64,000 nt of DNA, taken from positions 22,227-86,226 of the forward strand of contig JAFXUC010000058.1 in the NCBI GenBank assembly GCA_017535325.1, read 5' to 3'. Position 1 is the stretch's first letter. Every line of letters begins with the position of its first letter. Source of the DNA: Bacteroidales bacterium. GTDB lineage: Bacteria; Bacteroidota; Bacteroidia; Bacteroidales; UBA3824. Both the position numbers and the translations under genes were made by a program. Shown here piece after piece: positions 18,053-26,611 of the stretch. The notes beneath the pieces were generated by a model. That model did no database searches. It worked only from the letters and a program-made list of their open reading frames with translations, and was not told where the DNA came from.

Positions 18053-18907
18053 ATGGGAATATTTCAAAGATTATTCAGATGGGGCAAATCCGAGGTTAAC
18101 GACGCAATGGACAGCCTTGAAGACCCCGTTAAAATGACTGCCGAAGGCATCAGGGAACTTGAAGGAAAACTCGAACAAAGCATGAAATCTTTGGCAGAGG
18201 TAAAGGCAAGCGCAATTTCCGCAAAAAACGCTTTGGAAAAGGCAAAACAGGAGACTGTTGATTACGAAAACAAGGCGATGATGTTCTTGAAGGCGGCTGA
18301 AACCGGCAAGATGTCTCAGGAAGAGGCTGACAAATTAGCCACTCAGTGCCTTGAAAAGAAAAGTCAGAAAACGCAGGAGTTGCCCGTTTTGGAGGCCAAC
18401 TACCAGAAATATCAGGGTGCGGCCGACAAACTTCAAGACGCTGTTAAAGTTCTGAAAACCAATATCGACAAGTGGAAATCAGAGGCTAAAATGCTTAAAG
18501 CAAGGTCAAAAGTTGCGGAGGCTACGGCTAACCTCAACAAACAACTCTCAGGCATAGACTCTTCCGACACGATTGCGATGTTGGAAAAAATGAAAGAGAA
18601 AGTTGACCAGCAGGAGGCTTTGGCGGATTCATATCTTGAAATCGCTCAGGACAGCAACGAACGCGACATTGACAGCGCACTCAAAGCAATCGGCGGCAGC
18701 ATGGAGGCTCAGTCGGATTTGGCGGCTCTCAAAGCAAAAATGTCAGAGACAAAGGCTATTGAGTCAAAAGTTGACGAAACAAAGGCTATCAGCAACTCTT
18801 CGGTTTCGGATTTGGACGCTTTGAAACAAAAAATGGCTGAAAAAGAGCCGGTTGCCAATGCAGAAGAGGCTCAGCGTCCTATGCAGCAGGCGGCTTCTGT
18901 GGAGTAG
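18053..18907 (+). CDS. pspA: PspA/IM30 (ESCRT-III-like) membrane-stress protein
   Basis: 284 residues, almost entirely alpha-helical and charged. The N-terminal MGIFQRLFRW amphipathic helix and the following long coiled coils match PspA/Vipp1, cytoplasmic proteins that coat and protect the inner membrane. The segment SLEDPVKMTAEGIRELE corresponds to the family's DPxxxxxQxIxxxE region. The C-terminal 60 residues are a flexible Lys/Glu/Ala extension. It has its own promoter and terminator. The neighbouring membrane coiled-coil gene could be functionally linked, but lies after the terminator. Confidence 0.88.
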   Translation: MGIFQRLFRWGKSEVNDAMDSLEDPVKMTAEGIRELEGKLEQSMKSLAEVKASAISAKNALEKAKQETVDYENKAMMFLKAAETGKMSQEEADKLATQCLEKKSQKTQELPVLEANYQKYQGAADKLQDAVKVLKTNIDKWKSEAKMLKARSKVAEATANLNKQLSGIDSSDTIAMLEKMKEKVDQQEALADSYLEIAQDSNERDIDSALKAIGGSMEAQSDLAALKAKMSETKAIESKVDETKAISNSSVSDLDALKQKMAEKEPVANAEEAQRPMQQAASVE

Positions 18908-18950
18908 AGGGTTAATTTTTAAATAATTGAAAATAAATTTTAGTAGTTTG

Positions 18951-18989
18951 CCCATGGTGCGTAGTTGATATGCGCCGTGGGTCTTTTTT
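18951..18989 (+). terminator. Terminator of pspA
   Basis: CCCATGGTGCG pairs with TGCGCCGTGGG (11 pairs, three of them G-T) and is followed by a T-run. It covers the ATG at 18970, which argues against that codon as the start of the next gene. Confidence 0.8.
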
Positions 18990-19002
18990 GATTTTAGCGG
19001 TT

Positions 19003-19503
19003 ATGACTTTTTACGAAATTTCCAAAAAACTTGACAGAGAGTACAAAACGTGGTCGGCGGAGCGCAAGGCGTGGACGGTAATTGTTGTTGTGCTTCTTTC
19101 GCTTTTGTTTTTGACGGCTTTTGCGCTCGGACTTTACACCCGTTATAAGAAAAATGCCGAAATCGAAAATTATAAAACGCTTTTGGAACAGTCAAAACAG
19201 AATTATTATATTCAAACCATTGCAAATTCCAATCTTGAAAAAAAACTTCAAGACATGCTTTTGGAACTTGCAAAGATGAAAAACAACACTATCGAACTTG
19301 AAAGAATGTTTGAGGCACTTTATGAAGAGAAAGTCAGCCTTGAAGAAATACGCCGCGAAATGGAGTCGGGTTTAAAAAATACGCGTTTCCAACTTGACAA
19401 AATGCAGAACTCCGTTAATTCACTTATTGACCAGCGCACGAAAGCGGTGATTTATTCCGAGCAAAACCTCATTTATGAGAAATCGGACACCCATGGAAAG
19501 TGA
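19003..19503 (+). CDS. Single-pass membrane protein with long coiled coil
   Basis: 166 residues from ATG 19003 (MTFYEISKKLDREYK). The alternative ATG at 18970 lies inside the pspA terminator hairpin, so I prefer the later one. One membrane helix (about 24-47) is followed by about 100 residues of heptad-rich coiled coil (LEKKLQDMLLELAKMKNN...). The topology suggests a short cytoplasmic N-terminus and a periplasmic coil, but the reverse cannot be excluded. No family is recognised. Confidence 0.65.
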   Translation: MTFYEISKKLDREYKTWSAERKAWTVIVVVLLSLLFLTAFALGLYTRYKKNAEIENYKTLLEQSKQNYYIQTIANSNLEKKLQDMLLELAKMKNNTIELERMFEALYEEKVSLEEIRREMESGLKNTRFQLDKMQNSVNSLIDQRTKAVIYSEQNLIYEKSDTHGK

Positions 19504-19551
19504 TTGAAATTTAATCTGTTGAATTTTTTTTTGAAAAAATATTAAAAAAAA

Positions 19552-19584
19552 TTTGGAGAATTGAAAAAAACGCCATACCTTTGC
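19552..19584 (+). promoter_or_regulatory. Promoter for tRNA-Leu (-33 TTTG, -7 TACCTTTGC)
   Basis: TTTG at 19552-19555 and TACCTTTGC at 19576-19584 are 20 bases apart, 32 bases upstream of the tRNA. Confidence 0.8.
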
Positions 19585-19616
19585 ACCGTCTTAATGAAAC
19601 AAACGATACTACAACA

Positions 19617-19705
19617 GCCCTGGTGGCGGAATTGGTAGACGCGCATGTTTGAGGGGCATGTCCACGCATTAGTGGGTGCAAGTTCAAGTCTTGTCTGGGG
19701 CACCA
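19617..19705 (+). tRNA. tRNA-Leu (anticodon GAG)
   Basis: The acceptor stem GCCCTGG/CTGGGGC (two wobble pairs), discriminator A and an encoded CCA at 19703-19705 close a class II tRNA. The anticodon loop TTGAGGG gives GAG at 19651-19653. The D-loop TGGTAGAC and T-arm GTTCAAGTC are normal. It is the only one of the three tRNAs here with an encoded CCA. Confidence 0.93.
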
Positions 19706-19710
19706 ATCAA

Positions 19711-19747
19711 AAAAAAGAACTCTGAAATTTTTCAGAGTTCTTTTTTT
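19711..19747. terminator. Bidirectional terminator between tRNA-Leu and the GH9-fold gene
   Basis: AAGAACTCTGAAA and TTTCAGAGTTCTT form a perfect stem with A-runs on the left and T-runs on the right, so it can serve both the tRNA and the convergent gene. Confidence 0.85.
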
Positions 19748-19763
19748 ATTTCCATTTTGTTTT

Positions 19764-22199
19764 TTATTTTATGAAAACCTTTTTCGTGATTTTGCCGGTT
19801 TTGACGATATAGATTCCGGACTTTCTTATGAAAATCTCATTGACATCAACGCCAGAAAAAACTTTTCTGCCCGAAATATTGTAAACTTCTACTTTGCCGG
19901 TTATGTTTTCAAGTCTTATCGTATTGCCGTAACTGAAAATTTTTCCCGGCTCAATGTCGGCAAATCTGACGGGTGTTTCAGATTGAAGAATTTCGATTTC
20001 GTAAGTTAATTCTCTGCCGGCGTATGTTACGGTGAGAGTCTGTCTGCCGGGCTGTGAGGAGTCAAAACCGCTTACCTGATGTGCTGTTATGCTCAAAACG
20101 TCTTCGGTTTCGTCTTCGTAGACAACGTGTATTTTGCCGCCGGTAACATCTAATGCTTCTCTCTGATAATATGTAGTTTTTGTGGGCGTTTTGTAGATTT
20201 CGGCAAAGACTACGGGGCTTTTCAAAACGGTAATTTCCAATGACGTTGACCAGTTTTGATAAGTGATTTCAAGTGTTACCGTGCCGGCAGTGTCGCTCGA
20301 AAATCCCGAAACCATTTCCGTGGTCAAAGGTGTCTCGTCAAAACTCTTGTCGTTGTATACCAACTGTACGGTCGCGCTGTCCAAAGACAACTCTTCGCCG
20401 ATTAGATATTCTGTTTGAGGTGCTTTTGAAATTCTGATTCCCGTTTCATGTTTTAAGACTTCTATCGGGTAAGTTATGAGTCTGCCCAAATACGAGACTT
20501 GCAGCGTATATTTGCCGCCTTTTTCCGATGAGAAGTTTGTAACCATGGATTTGAGAATTTTGGTGTCCTGCGATGTGCCGTCAGAATATACTGCCGTTAA
20601 TACGCCGTCAGAGACGTCCAATTCTTCGCCGACTTCGTAAATCTTTTTTGACGGCTGTTTTTTCATTGTAACTGTTCTTAAAACAACTTTTGAATTATCT
20701 ACCGGCGAAATTTTTTCAACAATGTACGCCAAAGCCCCTACAAGCGGCGCGTTGAAGTCTGTGCCGCCGTAAGACTGAGGATTGGAAAAACTGTCGTCAT
20801 AATCCCCGCCGTTTAATGTACCGCCTACCAACAGTCCCAACTGACGGTATTTTGCGTTGTTTCCGCTTTCAAACGCGGCCTCGGCTTCTCCCAAATCCGA
20901 CCGGAAATAATTCGGATAGTTGGGCTTTTGCGGACTGTTGCCGCCGAAACCTGTGATAAACGAAAATTCTTTTGAATTGTCGCCCATGATATATTCCACC
21001 GTTTTCAGTACATTCGGATTTATATCTTTTGAGCCGTCAAGTTTTGAGTAAAGAGCCTGAGCAAACGCGCCTCCTGCGGCGTATTTGAGAGGTGCTTCAT
21101 TGTTGTTTGAAATTATGATTCCGCCTTCGGCAGGGTAGGAGTTGACAAGGTTTTTTAGTCCTTCTTTTGCCTTTTCGTAGTACGTATTTTCCTGACCCAT
21201 TGCACAATAGGCATAAAGCGCAACTTCTTCCGTGTTGTAGCAGTTGAGTATTGTGTGATGATTGTAATCATCAATCCATTTTGAGGTGTATTCGTCGCAT
21301 TTTTGTTTGTATGTCTCCTCACCTGTCGCACGGAAAAGTTCGGCGCAAAGTATGGTTAAGTCGGGATAAAATTTTCCTTTCGTGAAATTGCCTTCTTCGG
21401 TTTGGGTTGCAAATTCGTATGCGGTTTTGGCTTTTTGAAGGCATTTCACCGCGTAAATGTCGTCTGCTTTATAGAGCCTTGACATCGCAGCCAAAGACGC
21501 GCCGGCAAGTGCCGACATTGTCGTAGCCCTGCCTGTTGCCGCAGTAATTGTTCTTGCCGTATCGCTTTCTCCGCCTTCTGCTTTTGAAAATCCTGATTTA
21601 TAAACAGATGTGCACCAGACTTTTTTGTCCAAGTTCAGGTCGCCTTTGAAACAGAAAAAAGTGTCCGCGCTGTAAACCGCCTTTTGAATAAAATCAGTTG
21701 CGTATTTACATTCGTTGAGTATGTCGGCTGTACCGTCGGGTTTGCCTTTCATGTCTTCCCAGTTGTATTTTCCGGAGACAATGTATCCGTTGAAATTTTC
21801 TGAATACAAATCGTCATATCCCAAAGTAAACTCGCTGTATCCCAAAAGCAGCATATAAACCGAATAGAAAAACGTCCGTCCGTCAAGCACGGAGCCTTCC
21901 GATGAAAACCAGCCGCCGGTAAGGTCGTAATTTTTGAGGTAATCCTTCATAAAGGATTTGCCGAAGTTGACGTCAGGGACTTTTACGACTTTCTTTTTAA
22001 TGGAATCTGGTGCGTCTGAAAGGTCGTAATTCATGTCCCAGACAAGCCAGTTTGTGCCGCCGCCCATACGCTGCGAACCGTAAAAACGTGTTGTCATCCA
22101 AAGTGCTTTTTGATATTCCTCCGCTTCAAAAACGGGTGCCTGTGAAAATGAGTTCAGACAAAGGAAAAATGTAAACAGAAGTGTGCAATATTTTTTCAT
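19764..22199 (-). CDS. T9SS-exported GH9-fold protein lacking catalytic residues
   Basis: 811 residues: signal peptide, GH9 (alpha/alpha)6 barrel (about 25-500), three bacterial Ig-like repeats (about 500-745), and a type IX secretion sorting domain at the C-terminus (VEVYNISGRKVF...GIYIVKTGKITKKVFIK). The GH9 origin is clear from LWMTTRFYGSQR, YDLTGGWF, FFYSVYMLLLGYSEF, ITGFGGNSP and DFNAPLVGALA. The two catalytic Asp of the DAGD/DCGD motif are replaced: after GGWF the sequence is SSEG (Ser99, Gly102). The acidic NEVA-DYN region is SYGGTDFN, with Tyr477 where the acid Glu is expected, and the HHR motif after GFG-N-P is also lost. By family knowledge it should not cleave cellulose by the GH9 mechanism; a carbohydrate-binding or adhesive role is an inference. 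Confidence 0.85.
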   Translation of the reverse strand: MKKYCTLLFTFFLCLNSFSQAPVFEAEEYQKALWMTTRFYGSQRMGGGTNWLVWDMNYDLSDAPDSIKKKVVKVPDVNFGKSFMKDYLKNYDLTGGWFSSEGSVLDGRTFFYSVYMLLLGYSEFTLGYDDLYSENFNGYIVSGKYNWEDMKGKPDGTADILNECKYATDFIQKAVYSADTFFCFKGDLNLDKKVWCTSVYKSGFSKAEGGESDTARTITAATGRATTMSALAGASLAAMSRLYKADDIYAVKCLQKAKTAYEFATQTEEGNFTKGKFYPDLTILCAELFRATGEETYKQKCDEYTSKWIDDYNHHTILNCYNTEEVALYAYCAMGQENTYYEKAKEGLKNLVNSYPAEGGIIISNNNEAPLKYAAGGAFAQALYSKLDGSKDINPNVLKTVEYIMGDNSKEFSFITGFGGNSPQKPNYPNYFRSDLGEAEAAFESGNNAKYRQLGLLVGGTLNGGDYDDSFSNPQSYGGTDFNAPLVGALAYIVEKISPVDNSKVVLRTVTMKKQPSKKIYEVGEELDVSDGVLTAVYSDGTSQDTKILKSMVTNFSSEKGGKYTLQVSYLGRLITYPIEVLKHETGIRISKAPQTEYLIGEELSLDSATVQLVYNDKSFDETPLTTEMVSGFSSDTAGTVTLEITYQNWSTSLEITVLKSPVVFAEIYKTPTKTTYYQREALDVTGGKIHVVYEDETEDVLSITAHQVSGFDSSQPGRQTLTVTYAGRELTYEIEILQSETPVRFADIEPGKIFSYGNTIRLENITGKVEVYNISGRKVFSGVDVNEIFIRKSGIYIVKTGKITKKVFIK

Positions 22200-22230
22200 A
22201 CTTTTTATTAATACGTTGATTTGACGTGCT

Positions 22231-22239
22231 GCAAAAATA
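22231..22239 (-). promoter_or_regulatory. -7 element TATTTTTGC for the GH9-fold gene
   Basis: The reverse complement reads TATTTTTGC, 31 bases upstream of the minus-strand ATG at 22199. Confidence 0.65.
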
Positions 22240-22303
22240 ACGCTTTTTCTGTTTAATTATTGTTAATTTTTGCCGTTAAAACCTAAAAACAAAAAAAAAG
22301 TGT

Positions 22304-22311
22304 TACCTTTG
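22304..22311 (+). promoter_or_regulatory. -7 element TACCTTTG for the lipid kinase fusion gene
   Basis: TACCTTTG lies 31 bases upstream of ATG 22343 and is divergent from the GH9-fold gene promoter. Confidence 0.6.
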
Positions 22312-22342
22312 TATTTGTGTTTTTATAAATTTTGTTTTGAAT

Positions 22343-24526
22343 ATGTCAGGGAAAATCAAAATACTTTTTATAGTCAACCCTATTTCGGGAATCGGCAGAC
22401 AGAAAAAAATCGAACAATTAATCGAAAAAAATTTAGATACACAAAAGTTTGATTATCAGATAAGTTACACACAATATGCCGGTCATGCCACCAAAATAGC
22501 CGAAGAGTCTGTCAACAATTTTGACGTGATAACGGCTGTCGGCGGCGACGGCTCCATCAACGAAATCGCAAAAACCTTGGCTGGGACGGAAACCGCCCTC
22601 GCGATAATTCCGTGCGGCTCAGGCAACGGTCTTGCGCGTGCCTTGGGCATACCTGTACTGCCTAATCTGGCAATAAAATATTTGAACAAAGCCGAATTCA
22701 AAATGATTGACACCTGTGAGGTCAACAAGCAGTTTTTTCTCTCGCTTGCCGGCGCGGGTTACGATTCGCAGGTCGCAAGGCGTTACCAGTTTTTGGAGGG
22801 ACGCGGTTTCAAGACTTATTTCAAGGCGATTGTCGGCTCGTTTTTCAATTACAACCCGCTTGAATACACCCTCAACATCGACGGCAAAGAAATAAAAAGG
22901 ACGGCTCTTTTGATAACTGTCTGCAATTCGTCGCAATACGGTTACGGTTTTAAAATTTCGCCCGAAGCGGAGTTGGACGACGGACTTCTTGATGTCGTCA
23001 TCGTTAAAAAACCGCAACTTTGGAGAGTGCCTTTTGTGATGATTAACATTGCCTTGGGTCAGGCTCACAAGTCAAAATGTTTTGAAATAATCCGTTGCCG
23101 CAAGGTGGAATTGTTAGGCAACAAAAAAGGCTGGATTAATCTTGACGGCGAGGCTTTAAGGCTTGACCAAAGTCTTGATTTTGTGGTAAAAGAGCATAAC
23201 ATCGTGCTGTTTTGTCAGCCGCCGCTGTTTCCTAATCCCAACGAATTGGTAAAAAAACTGTTGGAAAAGCAAAAGGCGCAGTTAAAAAAAGTGGTGGCTG
23301 CGGCAAAAAAAACGCTGCCTCTGTTTCTCTGCTTTTTTTTTATGCTTTTGAGTTGTAAAACTCCTCAGCCGCTCAGTCTTGTTCCGGGAAAAGCGCGTTT
23401 GTCAGATGAATATAAGTCTGTTATCGACAGCATAGTCTCTGATGCAATCTCTCAGAGGGCTATGCCGGGTTGCAGAATTTACTGCTCTGTAAACCATTAT
23501 ACGGTGTTTGACGAAAGTTACGGATACTTTACTTACGACAGCATAAAAAAAGTCAACGATTCTACTTTTTATGATTTGGCGTCGGTTACAAAAATTGCTG
23601 CCTCGGCGTTGGTTTTGATGAAGTTGTACGAGGACAAAAAAATTGATTTGGACTTGCCTTTGACCGAGTATTTTCACGGTTTGGATTCCAACGGCGCAAC
23701 CTTGAAAGACGCTTTGGCTCATCAGGCGGGTTTTCGTCCGGCGTTGGACTGGGTCGGAAAAAATAAAAACCTTGCCGCAGAAGTCCTTGCTTCGCCGGAG
23801 AATTACGACATTCAAAAAGCAAGAAAACAACTTGCGGAATTTATTGTAAACCAGCCGCTTAAACCCAAAGGCGAATACTTGTATTCCGACCTTGGATTTT
23901 TTCTTTACACATCGTTTCCTAAAAAATTTTACGGTAAGGATTTCGACGTTTTTCTTTACGACACGTTTTACCGTCCGATGGGCTTAAAAATGCGGTTCAA
24001 CCCTTACGGCAAACTTCTTCAAAACATTCCGCCGACCGAAAACGACACTCTTTGGCGCAAAAAAATTGTCTGCGGTCAGGTGCATGACGAAGGCGCGGTT
24101 TTGATGGGCGGCATATCGGGACACGCGGGTCTGTTTTCCGGGGCGCGGGATTTGGCTGTTTTGCTGCAAATGCTCTTGGACAAAGGCAGTTATGACGGCA
24201 AAAAATATTTTGAACCGGAGACGGTTGAAATGTTTACCTCGCAAGCCTTTGAGGGCAACCGCCGGGGTTTGGTTTTTGACAAGCCGGTGATTGACAGCAC
24301 TTTGAACGGAACGCCGTCAAAAATGGCAAGTCCGAAAAGTTTCGGACATACGGGTTTTACTGGGGCTTTTGTCTGGGCTGACCCGAAATATAATATGGTG
24401 TTTGTTTTTTTGTGCAACAGCACTTTTCCTGACCGGAGCAGAATGTTGATGAAACTTGACGTCAGGACAAAAATTCATGACGAATTTTATAAAGCCATGG
24501 AAAACGACGGAATAGTTTTTGATTAA
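22343..24526 (+). CDS. Diacylglycerol/lipid kinase fused to beta-lactamase-like serine hydrolase
   Basis: 727 residues from ATG 22343 (a TTG two codons earlier is possible). Residues 1 to about 300 are a YegS/DagK-type lipid kinase: NPISGIGRQKK, GGDGSINEI and PCGSGNGLARALG. At about 318-338 the chain turns into a perfect lipoprotein-like signal (KKTLPLFLCFFFMLLSC, Cys338). The rest is a class C beta-lactamase/esterase domain with Ser414 in SVTK, YSDLG, and HTGFTGA as the third motif. It could be one protein with a cytoplasmic kinase and a periplasmic hydrolase joined by a membrane helix, or two proteins if a GTG at 23291 or 23294 starts the lipoprotein. A run of nine T at 23333-23341 lies exactly at the junction. 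The HHH protein gene follows closely. Confidence 0.85.
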   Translation: MSGKIKILFIVNPISGIGRQKKIEQLIEKNLDTQKFDYQISYTQYAGHATKIAEESVNNFDVITAVGGDGSINEIAKTLAGTETALAIIPCGSGNGLARALGIPVLPNLAIKYLNKAEFKMIDTCEVNKQFFLSLAGAGYDSQVARRYQFLEGRGFKTYFKAIVGSFFNYNPLEYTLNIDGKEIKRTALLITVCNSSQYGYGFKISPEAELDDGLLDVVIVKKPQLWRVPFVMINIALGQAHKSKCFEIIRCRKVELLGNKKGWINLDGEALRLDQSLDFVVKEHNIVLFCQPPLFPNPNELVKKLLEKQKAQLKKVVAAAKKTLPLFLCFFFMLLSCKTPQPLSLVPGKARLSDEYKSVIDSIVSDAISQRAMPGCRIYCSVNHYTVFDESYGYFTYDSIKKVNDSTFYDLASVTKIAASALVLMKLYEDKKIDLDLPLTEYFHGLDSNGATLKDALAHQAGFRPALDWVGKNKNLAAEVLASPENYDIQKARKQLAEFIVNQPLKPKGEYLYSDLGFFLYTSFPKKFYGKDFDVFLYDTFYRPMGLKMRFNPYGKLLQNIPPTENDTLWRKKIVCGQVHDEGAVLMGGISGHAGLFSGARDLAVLLQMLLDKGSYDGKKYFEPETVEMFTSQAFEGNRRGLVFDKPVIDSTLNGTPSKMASPKSFGHTGFTGAFVWADPKYNMVFVFLCNSTFPDRSRMLMKLDVRTKIHDEFYKAMENDGIVFD

Positions 24527-24537
24527 TTTTGGTTATT

Positions 24538-25686
24538 ATGAATATTTTTAAAAAGTTTTTTAACGCGGTCAACAATTCACCTTTTTCCTACGTTGCCAAA
24601 AAAGACAAACGTCAGGTTATTACGCTGATAGTCATTATTTTCGCTGCACTTTTTTTGACAAAAGTTTCGCAAAAAGTTGCCGCTGAAAATGCGCCTGAAA
24701 TTCCCGAAAGCGAACTTTCCGGTTTTAATCAGCGTCTTAAAGATTTGGATGTAATTTACCGCGAAAAACTTCAAGCCGACACTCTCAACCGTTTGGAGCA
24801 GTATATTGTGAGCCGTTACGACAGCCTCAAACTTTTTAAATTCAATCCTAACACGGTTTCAAAAGAGGATTTGGCAAGGCTTGGTTTTACAGACAAACAG
24901 ATTTCCAACCTCTTGAATTACAGACATAACGGCGGCGTTTTTAAGACGGCTGAGGATTTCAGAAAACTCTACGGACTTAGGACTATGCAGTTTAATTTTT
25001 TGAAGGATTATTTGTATTTTCAAGATACTGTGCAGCCTGAAAAAGAGACGGTTACAATCGAAAAAATGTCAGAAAAGTATTTTGATTTTGACCCGAATTT
25101 CATCACGCGTGAGGATATGTACAAAATGGGATTTTCGACCAAGCAAATCGAGGCTTTTATGCAATTACGCGACGAAAAAGGTAAAAAGTTTTATGTCAAA
25201 AAAGATTTTTCAACTGTCTTTTTTATTGATAATCAAAAATATAAGGAACTTGAAAAATACATTGAAATCGATTTGGAAAAACTTTTTAACGGCAAAAAAC
25301 TTTTCGACTTGAATTTAGCCTCGGAAGACGAATTAGTAGAAGCGGGCTTTTCTCACGGAGAGGCTGCTGAGGTTATAAAATTCCGCGAAAAAGTCGGATT
25401 TTTTTACGCGCCGTGGCAACTTTCCGACTGCATAAAATATGATAGGGCAAACCTCTTAAAAAACAACGTCTACACATGTCAAAGCGTTGAGTTAAAGACA
25501 ATAGACCTTAACACAATAGCAGAAAACGACTTAAAAAATCACCCGTATTTTACTAATTTTCAAGTAGAAAAAATTTTGGAATACCGCAATTCGGGCAAAG
25601 TTTTTAAGCACATTGCTGACTTACAAACCCTTAACGCCTTTTCAGAAAAGGATTTGAAAAAGTTAAAGCATTATTTGACTTTTTAG
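24538..25686 (+). CDS. Membrane-anchored helix-hairpin-helix protein
   Basis: 382 residues from ATG 24538 (an in-frame TTG at 24529 is less likely). One N-terminal membrane helix (about 26-44, VITLIVIIFAALFLTKV) is followed by about four ComEA-like helix-hairpin-helix units, each beginning with a phrase such as FNPNTVSKEDLARLGFTDKQ or DLNLASEDELVEAGF and continuing with YR-x-x-GG-x-F. This architecture is common in Bacteroidota; DNA binding is the family assumption but is unproved. It starts 11 bases after the lipid kinase fusion gene, so it is probably in the same unit. The window holds a second HHH protein at 53890. Confidence 0.8.
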   Translation: MNIFKKFFNAVNNSPFSYVAKKDKRQVITLIVIIFAALFLTKVSQKVAAENAPEIPESELSGFNQRLKDLDVIYREKLQADTLNRLEQYIVSRYDSLKLFKFNPNTVSKEDLARLGFTDKQISNLLNYRHNGGVFKTAEDFRKLYGLRTMQFNFLKDYLYFQDTVQPEKETVTIEKMSEKYFDFDPNFITREDMYKMGFSTKQIEAFMQLRDEKGKKFYVKKDFSTVFFIDNQKYKELEKYIEIDLEKLFNGKKLFDLNLASEDELVEAGFSHGEAAEVIKFREKVGFFYAPWQLSDCIKYDRANLLKNNVYTCQSVELKTIDLNTIAENDLKNHPYFTNFQVEKILEYRNSGKVFKHIADLQTLNAFSEKDLKKLKHYLTF

Positions 25687-25692
25687 AAATTT

Positions 25693-26523
25693 TTAATCAT
25701 CGTATGCTGAGGGCAGACGTTTGATTCTTGTAGGGTCAAAATCGTAATTCTCTAAAAACCAAGATTTTAATTTCTTATTAACTTTCAGATATTCAACGAT
25801 TTCGGTCTCGTCGTTGTCCCTGAACCACATAACCATGTTTTTGATTGCGGTCTGCCAGCGTTGTGTGTCAAAAAAGCCGTAAACTATCGCCGACAAAACC
25901 ACCGACAAAATCATCAGCGAAATGCCTATGCTGTCGTAATACGGGTATTTTATGTACGTAAAAATGCCGCTTACCAAAAGACAAACGCTTGATACTCCGA
26001 TAATTATAAGATTTCTTTTCCAAGGATAACGGTCGCATTTTTCGGCGATTTCTTCGATTCGGGCTTTGATATTTTCCTGCTTTTCTTTCGCGGCTTTTTC
26101 TGCCGCAGCCTTCAAAAGCGGGTCAACGTTGTTCAAAGCGCGGTTAAAATAATTCATAACGAGCGTCATGTTTTGCGGCGCGGTTTTGCCCTCCGAGCCG
26201 TCAAAAAGAAGAAGATAATTTTGTCCGCCGTCAACGCTGAAAACCAAACAGTTATCGTCGTTAAAAACCGGCAATAAATTTAAATTCAACTGTCCGAAAG
26301 TAAGCGTTATGGTGTTTAACGCGCCGTCAAAATGCCACAGCCCGCTTGCATTGTTGCCGTTATCAGAGATGAAAGCGTTGTTGTCGCTTTTAAAAAACAG
26401 AAAAATCTGTTTTCCGTTTTCGTCAAAAATTTGCCATGTTTTGTCGCAAAAGTTTTTTGAAACCTCAAATTTGCGGCTGTATTGCGCTAAATGACTGATT
26501 ATTTCGAGTTTGTAAGTTTTCAT
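25693..26523 (-). CDS. Two-helix membrane protein of unknown function
   Basis: 276 residues from ATG 26523 (MKTYKLEIISHLAQYSRKF). A longer frame starts at 26544, but that codon lies inside the -7 element, so it cannot be in the transcript. The N-terminal 130 residues are beta-rich and resemble a tubby/LURP-like fold, which I mention only as a possibility. Next come a charged helix (about 135-165) and two membrane helices (about 171-192 and 202-222). The C-terminus is soluble. No family is recognised. It is a single gene, convergent with the HHH gene. Confidence 0.6.
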   Translation of the reverse strand: MKTYKLEIISHLAQYSRKFEVSKNFCDKTWQIFDENGKQIFLFFKSDNNAFISDNGNNASGLWHFDGALNTITLTFGQLNLNLLPVFNDDNCLVFSVDGGQNYLLLFDGSEGKTAPQNMTLVMNYFNRALNNVDPLLKAAAEKAAKEKQENIKARIEEIAEKCDRYPWKRNLIIIGVSSVCLLVSGIFTYIKYPYYDSIGISLMILSVVLSAIVYGFFDTQRWQTAIKNMVMWFRDNDETEIVEYLKVNKKLKSWFLENYDFDPTRIKRLPSAYDD

Positions 26524-26540
26524 CGATGAAAAATTTTGCC

Positions 26541-26549
26541 GCAAATTTA
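26541..26549 (-). promoter_or_regulatory. -7 element TAAATTTGC
   Basis: The reverse complement reads TAAATTTGC, 17 bases upstream of ATG 26523. It decides that start against the one at 26544. Confidence 0.7.
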
Positions 26550-26582
26550 CAAAAAGAAACTTTAAATATGAAAAAAAATTAT

Positions 26583-26591
26583 TAGTTTTGC
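26583..26591 (+). promoter_or_regulatory. -7 element TAGTTTTGC for the MBOAT gene
   Basis: TAGTTTTGC lies 20 bases before the ATG at 26612 and is divergent from the promoter at 26541. Confidence 0.65.
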
Positions 26592-26611
26592 ACGGAATTT
26601 AAACGTACACA

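Noticed and set aside
18970..19002. Start of the coiled-coil membrane protein at 18970
   Set aside because: It lies within the pspA terminator hairpin; ATG 19003 is the better start.
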